A stretch of DNA of 9,941 nt from Lachnospiraceae bacterium (lineage in GTDB: Bacteria; Bacillota; Clostridia; Lachnospirales; Lachnospiraceae). The translations under genes were made by a program, and so were the position numbers. Shown here in pieces: positions 1-5,857 of the stretch (position 1 is the first letter of the stretch; every line of letters begins with the position of its first letter). The notes under the pieces were generated by a model. It saw only the letters and a program-made list of their open reading frames with translations. It did not search any database and was not told the origin of the DNA. Location of the stretch: the NCBI GenBank assembly GCA_014804285.1, contig JAAVAA010000089.1:1-9941 (forward strand). Reading direction: 5' to 3'.

Positions 1-57
1 GCCAGCAGCTTGTACGGGATCGTGCTGAAAAATTCAGAGGTTGTTCCGGGTGAATAG
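1..57 (+). other. possible 3' tail of an unidentified CDS
   Basis: Frame 1 is open from the window edge to a TAG at 55-57 and reads ASSLYGIVLKNSEVVPGE. Frame 3 is also open over nearly the same stretch (to TGA at 51-53, ending AEKFRGCSG), so the sequence alone does not say which frame is real, or whether either is. The piece is too short to assign to a family. It lies outside the proposed end of the neighbouring insertion sequence and may belong to the original host locus. Confidence 0.2.
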
Positions 58-63
58 GTTGGC

Positions 64-93
64 TGTTACATATTGGGTTCGAATGATGTAACA
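64..93. repeat. 8-bp inverted repeat TGTTACAT / ATGTAACA
   Basis: TGTTACAT at 64-71 is matched exactly by its reverse complement at 86-93, around a 14-nt spacer. The TGTTACA core appears once more at 139-145, at the 3' end of the transposase remnant. This could be a small hairpin, a binding site, or part of the insertion-sequence end or target. There is no T-run beside it, so it is not an obvious terminator. Confidence 0.3.
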
Positions 94-127
94 AGAACGG
101 ATTCTGTTGTTTTTAAACTTGTAGGTT

Positions 128-145
128 TGTCAAACATATGTTACA
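128..145 (-). mobile_element. candidate IS end beside the transposase stop codon
   Basis: TGTCAAACATATGTTACA starts with TGT, the terminal trinucleotide usual for IS481-type elements (5'-TGT...ACA-3'). It overlaps the transposase stop codon (141-143), the usual place for the terminal inverted repeat of these compact elements. The partner end is missing because the other half of the element is gone, so the repeat cannot be confirmed by pairing within this window. Confidence 0.35.
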
Positions 146-518
146 GTGACGATAAATAATCTTCCAGCATTTGATTTGGCGTCTTCCATCCGAGCGGTCT
201 CATAGGAAAGTGGTTGTAGTCCCTACGATTATAAAGCTTGAGCTGTCTGCTGAAGTCCTCGAAGGAATAAAAGCTGTGAGTGGCATAGAAACGTTCATTA
301 TCCTTGCGGTGGCTTCGTTCTACCTTGCCATTATGCCTTGGTGTAAAGGGACGGATCAGCTTATGTCTGATTCCATGCTCCATGAGGCGCACCTGAAAAA
401 TGGTAGGTTTATCCGAACCACCATAAGAACTGAGTCGTTTGGTAAATTGCTGTCCATTGTCCGTCTGAACGCATTCAATCGGACACGGAAAAGCCTTGCT
501 TGGTGAAGCCCGGTTCAT
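141..518 (-). pseudogene. IS481-like DDE transposase, N-terminal half missing
   Basis: This is the C-terminal part of an integrase-core (rve-type) transposase. The second catalytic aspartate lies in QTDNG (residue 20 of the open stretch). The catalytic glutamate lies in HNGKVERSH (residue 67), followed by the family's RRDYNHFPMRPLGWKTPNQML tail region (residues 98-117). The first catalytic aspartate and the N-terminal helix-turn-helix are absent. A stop codon (TAA, 522-524 on the opposite strand) sits two codons before the first ATG, so the frame is broken near 518; I see no start or ribosome binding site there. Intact IS481-type transposases are typically around 300 or more residues, so roughly half is lost and the protein cannot be active. 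The spacing between D and E is longer than the classic ~35 residues because of an insert around SYGGSDKP. The break lies just before the promoter at 526, which points to deletion or recombination at this edge. Confidence 0.85.
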
Positions 519-525
519 AATTTAC

Positions 526-554
526 TTGACTTATAAATCTTACAAGTGTAATAT
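526..554 (+). promoter_or_regulatory. sigma-A-type promoter of the surface-protein operon
   Basis: A -35 box TTGACT (526-531) and a -10 box TAATAT (549-554) are separated by exactly 17 bp. Transcription would start near 561, leaving a leader of about 70 nt before the ATG at 630. The -10 box overlaps a BlaI-type dyad, so repressor binding would block RNA polymerase directly. Confidence 0.7.
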
Positions 555-555
555 T
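537..555 (+). promoter_or_regulatory. BlaI-type operator 1 of the surface-protein operon
   Basis: ATCTTACAAGTGTAATATT contains the dyad TTACAAGTGTAA (540-551). This fits the BlaI/MecI pattern in which TTACA and TGTAA half-sites are two bases apart. It matches the site in the blaI promoter (8064-8082) at 15 of 19 positions. It covers most of the spacer and the whole -10 box of the promoter at 526-554, so repression by occlusion is expected. The family pattern is established knowledge; binding by the BlaI encoded here is inferred. Confidence 0.7.
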
Positions 556-585
556 ATAGCCGAATGCAAATTTTTTTAATATGAA

Positions 586-604
586 ATCTTACATTGGTAA
601 TATT
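586..604 (+). promoter_or_regulatory. BlaI-type operator 2 in the leader
   Basis: ATCTTACATTGGTAATATT has the same flanks (ATCTTACA and GTAATATT) as operator 1 and keeps the TTAC-N4-GTAA spacing (589-600). Its right half-site is weaker. Its centre is 49 bp from that of operator 1, and it lies in the transcribed leader, where a bound dimer would act as a roadblock or help a second dimer bind. Paired operators are common in bla/mec control regions. Confidence 0.6.
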
Positions 605-629
605 TGAAATGTAAAAGGAGGAAGCGGCT

Positions 630-2936
630 ATGTTATGGGAAAAGAATAAAATCCTGCCTTTATTTGCAATGGTTAGCACAATTATTCTTATGATAGTTGG
701 TTGCGCTGATAGATCGCCGGAAGTTTCGGAGCTTAGGGAAATAGTGGCGAGTAATGGAGTGTACCCATCAAATGAAGGCGATTTCTATGATCCAGAGAGT
801 ATAGCGGCAGTTTACCGTGACATTTATGAGGAAGCAATAGAAACAAATACACTCTGTAGTCTGGAAACACTGCGGCGTATTATTACAAGGCTTGGTGAAA
901 ATGGTTATGTAGCCGTTGATAGCGAAAATCAGGTTGACATGGTTGGAGCAGAACAGGTAGTGGAGTTTTGTAAAGCGGTAGATGAAAAGAAAAATGCAAA
1001 GCTGACAATTATAGTGATCAAGGATTTGAGCTTTCAGAAATTTGATATGGAAACAGAGAACGGTAATGTAGATATTGTCAGAGGGTACTACCAGTATGAC
1101 CAAAACGGATGTCTCCAAAATAAAAGCATGGTAAGCTATCCGGCTGATATATGGCAATATACAGAGGAAGGGTATTTACTCTTTGAGGGAAGCTATTTCT
1201 CAGATGAAAATTTTGTACTTACGCTGAGTGATACACCGGAGCATACTGCATTACGGGTATTGCCGCTAGACGAAAAGTGCAGGGAATTGAACCGAAAGTA
1301 TATCTTACCAGTCGGTTACGAACAGAACAATATTTTTCTCACTGATTGGAATGAGGAAGATTTTGGAGATTTAGATTTTTATGATATTTTTGACACTTTT
1401 TATCCGATTTTGAATAAGCAGCCTGTTCCTTATACTGCAGATGAAAATTTAGGAGTCGGGGCAGTTTATCAGATTCCGGAGGAAGTATTTGAAAATGTCA
1501 TTACGGAATATTTCAATATAGGCAGGGAAATGCTTCGGCAGGAAACAACATATTTATCAGAAGACATGGCTTATGAATATAGACCCCGAGGCTTTTATGA
1601 GGCTGAATATTCTGATATTCCGTATCCGGAAGTGGTAGGGTATACGGAAAATCAGGATGGAACCATCACGCTTATCGTTAATGCAGTATGTCCAAATAGT
1701 AATACTTCTATGGCATATTCGCATAGAACAGTAATCCGTCCAATAAATGAAGATTGTTTTCAGTATGTATCGAATCAGATGATTTCTTTGAATGATGATA
1801 GTGATCTTTGGTGGCATTCTGATCGTTTGTCACAGGAAGAATGGATTGAGATATACGGAGAAACGGAAAACTCTTTCTGGTTTCTTCCGCAAGCGGAGAA
1901 TTGCCTGATAACCAAAGCGGAAAAAGATGAATTAAAAGATACTGCGTTGACGGCAGCAGAGCAGGTCAGGGAAGTGTATAAAGATATAGAACTTGTAACT
2001 GATTTTTCCTTTGGTTCCAATATTAAAGAGTTCACAAGAAAGCAGTGCCGGGAAGTGGTTACGCTTCTTGGAAGAGCAGGCTATGTAAGCGTTACAGAAA
2101 ACACCAATATGGAAAATTATGAGAAAGTTGAGGATTTTTATACTGCATATATGGAGAAACAAGATGCAATGGTGACTATATTTGATGTAAACCGGGATGG
2201 TCTTATTGGAGCTGTCACTTTTATATATAGGGACAATGAGTTACAGACATATTATGTGGGAATTGGCTGGCAGGAGGGTGGTATACCGGAAATTAAGGAT
2301 ACCTTAGTCAGCGATATAGCAGAAATTAAGTTGACAGAGAAAGGATATTTTATCTATGCGCATGAAGATCTGATACCCCATTCCAGCTTGCGCCAATACT
2401 GGAGAATAAAACCACTTTCCGATAAATGCAGGGAATTAACAGCTAAATATGTATATGGGTTAAGCTATGTAAATTACAATGTACTTGTCACAAACTGGGA
2501 TAGTAATAATGTAGAAGATATCCTGATGCCCTGTATGTTTGAAGATATATACCGGATACATACCGGAGAAAATTTGAAGACCGAAAACGGGAGAATACCT
2601 GCGGACATATATGAAAAGATAATGACTACATATTTTCCGGTGTCAGTAGAGCAACTACGGGAAAAATGTGGATTTGATGAGAAGAGTAACAGTTATGAGT
2701 ATGATATGATTTTTGGAAGGCAGTACCCGCCGTTTGGAGAAGTTGTTGATTATAGCGTCAGCTCTGCTGACGTGGAAAACTCAGATGGAGCAATTACGCT
2801 TGTTGTAGATGGGGTATGGGCTGATTACAATTCTGACCTTGCTTTTACCAATATTATCGTGGTGCAGCCATTTGCGGATGGTACATTCAGGTATTTATCC
2901 AATTCGATTGAGCAGAAGGAGCTGGAAATTCCGTAG
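630..2936 (+). CDS. large lipoprotein with two tandem homologous halves, function unknown
   Basis: The start ATG follows AAAAGGAGG (613-621) at 8 nt. The N-terminus is a type II signal peptide: K5 and K7, a hydrophobic core at residues 8-23, and lipobox IVGC with the acylated cysteine at residue 25. The protein should therefore be anchored to the outer face of the membrane. The rest is an internal duplication of roughly 320-330 residues (about 55-388 and 442-762). Matching landmarks are PLDEKCREL (212) and PLSDKCREL (595), LTDW (237) and VTNW (620), IPEEVFENV (282) and IPADIYEKI (656), DGTITLIV (343) and DGAITLVV (719), and YVSN (379) and YLSN (755). I see no catalytic motif. The protein is acidic and tyrosine-rich, which suggests a binding or structural role. 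It is the first gene behind two BlaI-type operators, so induction through BlaR1 is inferred. The 3' end appears frameshifted; see 2912-3094. Confidence 0.85.
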   Translation: MLWEKNKILPLFAMVSTIILMIVGCADRSPEVSELREIVASNGVYPSNEGDFYDPESIAAVYRDIYEEAIETNTLCSLETLRRIITRLGENGYVAVDSENQVDMVGAEQVVEFCKAVDEKKNAKLTIIVIKDLSFQKFDMETENGNVDIVRGYYQYDQNGCLQNKSMVSYPADIWQYTEEGYLLFEGSYFSDENFVLTLSDTPEHTALRVLPLDEKCRELNRKYILPVGYEQNNIFLTDWNEEDFGDLDFYDIFDTFYPILNKQPVPYTADENLGVGAVYQIPEEVFENVITEYFNIGREMLRQETTYLSEDMAYEYRPRGFYEAEYSDIPYPEVVGYTENQDGTITLIVNAVCPNSNTSMAYSHRTVIRPINEDCFQYVSNQMISLNDDSDLWWHSDRLSQEEWIEIYGETENSFWFLPQAENCLITKAEKDELKDTALTAAEQVREVYKDIELVTDFSFGSNIKEFTRKQCREVVTLLGRAGYVSVTENTNMENYEKVEDFYTAYMEKQDAMVTIFDVNRDGLIGAVTFIYRDNELQTYYVGIGWQEGGIPEIKDTLVSDIAEIKLTEKGYFIYAHEDLIPHSSLRQYWRIKPLSDKCRELTAKYVYGLSYVNYNVLVTNWDSNNVEDILMPCMFEDIYRIHTGENLKTENGRIPADIYEKIMTTYFPVSVEQLREKCGFDEKSNSYEYDMIFGRQYPPFGEVVDYSVSSADVENSDGAITLVVDGVWADYNSDLAFTNIIVVQPFADGTFRYLSNSIEQKELEIP

Positions 2937-3094
2937 GCGGAAGATGGGATGCAGACCATATGGAAAATTTGGACTATAATGGGATGTATGAATATTTATA
3001 TGCAATGAAATATCAGGAGCAGTTTCCTTCGGAGGATTATCCGGACGGGATTTCAAATATACCGGAATACCAATACCGGATTGTCAGAGAGTAA
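2912..3094 (+). pseudogene. out-of-frame C-terminal extension of the large lipoprotein
   Basis: A second frame, shifted by -1 from the lipoprotein gene, is open from 2912 to a TAA at 3092-3094 and overlaps the gene's last codons. It reads GGRWDADHMENLDYNGMY and continues for about 50 residues to YQYRIVRE. In the first half of the lipoprotein the same place (after YVSN) reads DLWWHSDRLSQEEWIEIYG, so RWDADHMENLDYNGMY looks like the true continuation of the second half. There is no start codon with a ribosome binding site at its head. A single-base deletion between about 2912 and 2933 would explain the layout. I see no classical slippery heptamer, so programmed -1 frameshifting is less likely than mutation or a sequencing error. 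Confidence 0.5.
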
Positions 3095-3116
3095 TTATGG
3101 GTATCGCATGGAGTTG

Positions 3117-3145
3117 AAAGAAGAAAGGATACGGAACAATGAAAA
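3117..3145 (+). repeat. gene-junction direct repeat, copy 1
   Basis: AAAGAAGAAAGGATACGG followed by AACAATGAAAA spans the ribosome binding site and start codon of the 628-residue protein. A copy at 5742-5767 lacks only three bases (GGA). The insertion lies within the Shine-Dalgarno region, so this copy gains a better ribosome binding site. The other frame reads KEERIRNNEK here and KEEIRNNEK in copy 2, as if both once ended an upstream gene that overlapped the next start. Confidence 0.6.
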
Positions 3146-5025
3146 AGATAATGAAATTTATATTAGGCTTTGTGGCTGCCACCTTTATTATAATTGTTGT
3201 GCTTTGGGGGAGTTTCGTCTATGTATCGGATTACAAAATAACAAGGGTAGACACGTCTGCTTCACCGGATGGAACTCATGAACTGGTTTTACAGGCTGTC
3301 GGAGAGGCGGATTTTCCGTTTGGTTCTGCTTCAGGGAGGCTGATTCTCTATGAGGGTAAAAACAGAATATCCAAAGCAGACTTTGAGCTGCTTGATGACG
3401 GTGGATGCATACGCGGCAGTATATGGAAGGTCACATGGTATGAGGATTATGTGAAAGTTATCCTATCCGGGGATGAACAACCCGATGAGCAGATTATCTT
3501 ATACTTTGACGGTAAGAAAGAGACAAAACAATTAACAGATACAATAAGACCGGAACAGACAGATGTGGCAGATGAAACAGAGCAGATAAATCCTGAATCC
3601 CACCGGGAATTAAGTCTGGTTGGGGTGGTTGATGATTATGTCAGTGCAGAAGAGTTATCAGATTTTTTTGCAAGTCAGGATTCTTTAGAGAAAATGGTTT
3701 CTTTTAATCAGATTTTAAATAATCAATTTGAATTTTATGAAATTTATAATCAGCCGCTTCAAGCAAAGTTTTACTGGGATATGGATGATGGTTTTTTGGA
3801 AACTTATGATGGAGCCCCAATCAAAAACCAGGAAATTGAGATTGAAGGTGAAAAATGTTTTATTTCAACATTGAATAGCATTGAGGTAAATTTAAATGCC
3901 TATCAATATTTTTTGGATTTTATAGGAGAGGGCAGGGGATTTTGTGAATCTGATTTTCAGTATAAAAGAAATGAGAAGATACCTGTTATTCTTGGTAATG
4001 ATTATAAATCTTATTATTTTGTAGGAGATTGCATAAACCTTAATTATTTGGGGAAAGACTTCGAGTACGAAATAATTGGCTTCTTTGAAGAAGGGCTGAA
4101 TGTAAAAATAGAAAATAGCGAATATAACATAAATAAGTATTTATGCGTTCCCTACTTTGAATTTGATGGAAATGTAACAGATGAGTCTGAAAAAGTATTT
4201 TGGCTGCGCCACTATCAAGAAAAGAATTATGGATACATTAAAGTGGATAATATAAACGGTTTGAGCGAAGAGGAAATAATAGAGTTCTATGGAAGCGAAG
4301 TACAAAAAATAGCTGAGGAGTTAGAGATTAAGTATAATGTTTTAGCAATTATATATCATATAAGTACAGAGAAGGACAAGAGCGATTCAATAGAAAATGG
4401 AAATAAGGACAATGCAGCAGAAACCTATGAAGAAACAGATATGTATAATCATATTTTAGAGGAATATAGAGATATGGTTCAGAATGATTTTTACATAGAC
4501 CTCCTGGGTTCAGATAATTATGACAGCAGTTTTGGAGAGGACATTGGTTCTGAGATCCGTACAAGCAAGAAAGCAGTATTTTACGCATTTTATGATATAG
4601 ACGGAAATGGGACAAAGGAACTTCTTATTGCTGGTGGGGAGGATGGCATTGGTGTTTCTAATCCTGCTTTTTCACCATGTAATTATGACATATATGGCTA
4701 TGACGGAACGAATGTATTTCATATTTTCCCAGAAATGGAGTTTGGGTACAGGACAGATTTCTCGATTTATGAAAATGGAATTATAGGAGTATATTATAGC
4801 TACAGTGCTGCAGAATCCGGAGTTGATTTTTACAGAATAGGAAGTGACGGATTTACACCTGAATTAGTAGATTTTTTTTCCGCAGTTTGGCATTCGGAGG
4901 GAGAAGAATCAGTATATACTTATTTTCAAAAAGAAAACGAAATTTCCGAAGAAGAGTACAAGACCAAAGTGCAAAGCTACGCAGTTACTCTTACAGAAGG
5001 ATTAGATTGGATAGAGATTTATTAG
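3139..5025 (+). CDS. membrane-anchored mosaic surface protein, function unknown
   Basis: The start ATG follows AAGAAAGGAT (3121-3130). One N-terminal membrane segment (about residues 6-28), preceded by lysines, anchors a protein that is otherwise outside the cell; there is no lipobox. Three parts can be seen. Residues 30-130 (SPDGTHELVL, then a WKVTW beta-rich stretch) resemble the small DUF5412-type extracytoplasmic domain. Residues 165-405 resemble the extracellular domain of FtsX/MacB-type ABC permeases (IPVILGNDYK, VGDCINLNYLGKDFEYEIIGFFEEG), but without the permease's membrane helices. Residues 435-628 hold an FYDIDGNGTKELLIAG stretch, an aspartate-rich loop like those of calcium-binding repeats, common in clostridial surface proteins. 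Charged low-complexity linkers (about 126-155 and 410-435) join them. The middle part looks more AT-rich than the first. The gene lies 202 nt after the lipoprotein stop, with no terminator seen between, so co-transcription is likely. Domain matches are from memory and need a profile search. Confidence 0.75.
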   Translation: MKKIMKFILGFVAATFIIIVVLWGSFVYVSDYKITRVDTSASPDGTHELVLQAVGEADFPFGSASGRLILYEGKNRISKADFELLDDGGCIRGSIWKVTWYEDYVKVILSGDEQPDEQIILYFDGKKETKQLTDTIRPEQTDVADETEQINPESHRELSLVGVVDDYVSAEELSDFFASQDSLEKMVSFNQILNNQFEFYEIYNQPLQAKFYWDMDDGFLETYDGAPIKNQEIEIEGEKCFISTLNSIEVNLNAYQYFLDFIGEGRGFCESDFQYKRNEKIPVILGNDYKSYYFVGDCINLNYLGKDFEYEIIGFFEEGLNVKIENSEYNINKYLCVPYFEFDGNVTDESEKVFWLRHYQEKNYGYIKVDNINGLSEEEIIEFYGSEVQKIAEELEIKYNVLAIIYHISTEKDKSDSIENGNKDNAAETYEETDMYNHILEEYRDMVQNDFYIDLLGSDNYDSSFGEDIGSEIRTSKKAVFYAFYDIDGNGTKELLIAGGEDGIGVSNPAFSPCNYDIYGYDGTNVFHIFPEMEFGYRTDFSIYENGIIGVYYSYSAAESGVDFYRIGSDGFTPELVDFFSAVWHSEGEESVYTYFQKENEISEEEYKTKVQSYAVTLTEGLDWIEIY

Positions 5026-5104
5026 TGAGTTTATAGAAACTTTGTGAGATCGGATGTCTCTGGGGATATTACAGAAATATAGCATGACTTACTGGGAGGT
5101 ATGT

Positions 5105-5659
5105 ATGAAAAAGAATAAAAAGATAGTTATATTAACAGGTGTTTTTCTAATGATCTTGAATATTGTTGCTTGTGGACAAGTAAAAGAAAATGAAATTATA
5201 AACAAGGATAAATCTGTTATGGGGCAGCAAGAAAGCAGTGTGCAGACGGTTGAGAGTATAAATTCGGGAACTAAAATATCTGTCAATGACAGCTATTATA
5301 GTAGTGCAACTGATATTTCCCGCACAGAAGTGGAAGATTATGCGGCATATGTAAAACAATCATTTATGGAACATGATTGGCTCACTATTTCTTCTGAAAT
5401 TTCTTACCCTATTACAATATCCGGCACGACGTATACGGATAGTGAGGCGTTTTTAGACGCATCCAATAATTTTGACAGTAATTTGAGCGAAAAATTTTTT
5501 TCGTATCTTGAAGAAGAGGACTGTGTGGAAATGTTTGTCAATTCTCAGGGAATTATGCTTGGAGAAACAGGACAGATTTGGATTGCAGATGTTTTGGATG
5601 ACAAATCAAGCTCACATAGACTAATGATACTTGCAATCAATGATTTGTTAAAGGAATAG
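5105..5659 (+). CDS. small lipoprotein, NTF2-like fold possible
   Basis: I start this at 5105 rather than at the in-frame ATG at 5054. GGGAGG (5094-5099) sits 5 nt upstream of 5105, and only this start places the signal peptide at the N-terminus. The 184-residue product has KKNKK, a hydrophobic stretch and lipobox IVAC with the lipidated cysteine at residue 23. A serine/asparagine-rich linker (24-70) leads to a domain at about 74-184 with EVEDYAAYVKQSF, ISYPITISGTTYTDSEAFLD, NSQGIMLGETGQIWIADV and MILAIND. The pattern of helices followed by strands, with a conserved-looking GxIWIAxV, resembles NTF2-like domains often seen in clostridial lipoproteins; that is inference. It is the last gene of the operon, 79 nt after the 628-residue gene, and a strong terminator follows about 110 nt downstream. 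Confidence 0.75.
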   Translation: MKKNKKIVILTGVFLMILNIVACGQVKENEIINKDKSVMGQQESSVQTVESINSGTKISVNDSYYSSATDISRTEVEDYAAYVKQSFMEHDWLTISSEISYPITISGTTYTDSEAFLDASNNFDSNLSEKFFSYLEEEDCVEMFVNSQGIMLGETGQIWIADVLDDKSSSHRLMILAINDLLKE

Positions 5660-5690
5660 AATCTTTCGATTGAGGATTTTGGGGAAATAG

Positions 5691-5774
5691 AAGATATACG
5701 GAAATTATTTTATTGGTCAGCATGGAGATGTTTTTGAGGGTAAAGAAGAAATACGGAACAATGAAAAGAAATAA
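5691..5774 (+). pseudogene. relic of a gene end before the terminator
   Basis: A frame open from just after a TAG (5688-5690) reads KIYGNYFIGQHGDVFEGKEE and then IRNNEKK before a TAA at 5772-5774. It has no start codon or ribosome binding site. Its last residues overlap copy 2 of the gene-junction repeat. It looks like the surviving C-terminus of a deleted gene, though chance cannot be excluded at this length. Confidence 0.3.
5742..5767 (+). repeat. gene-junction direct repeat, copy 2
   Basis: This matches 3117-3145 except for a missing GGA. The ATG at 5761 opens only a 17-codon frame (MKRNNAPFKVTAFYMGT) that runs straight into the terminator hairpin. Any gene that once started here has been lost, and the tiny frame is probably vestigial. 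Confidence 0.5.
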
Positions 5775-5832
5775 TGCTCCCTTTAAAGTAACAGCATTTT
5801 ACATGGGTACTTAAAGGGGAGCATTATTTTTT
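5770..5832. terminator. two-way intrinsic terminator between converging operons
   Basis: The left arm AATAATGCTCCCTTTAAAGT (from 5770) pairs with TACTTAAAGGGGAGCATTAT (5808-5827). The stem is about 20 bp with two single-base bulges and an 18-nt loop. On the + strand it runs into TTTTTT (5827-5832), ending the three-gene surface-protein operon. On the - strand the stem is followed by ATTTCTTTT, about 30 nt after the blaR1 stop codon, so it can also end the blaI-blaR1 transcript. Confidence 0.85.
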
Positions 5833-5857
5833 CAATGAATAGTTGTAGATCAGATTT

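Noticed and set aside
171..506. 111-codon open frame on the + strand
   Set aside because: It is antisense to the transposase remnant, whose DNG and HNGKVERSH motifs show that the - strand is the coding one.
2912..2936. Programmed -1 frameshift at the lipoprotein end
   Set aside because: No X-XXY-YYZ slippery heptamer in phase and no clear downstream pseudoknot; a simple deletion is more likely.
3081..3281. 66-codon open frame overlapping the start of the 628-residue gene
   Set aside because: No ribosome binding site; it overlaps a gene with a clear start and signal anchor. Only the repeat-related KEERIRNNEK segment is of interest and is reported as a repeat.
5054..5104. Upstream start for the small lipoprotein
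   Set aside because: It would put 17 residues before the signal peptide and lacks a good ribosome binding site; ATG 5105 has GGGAGG at 5 nt.
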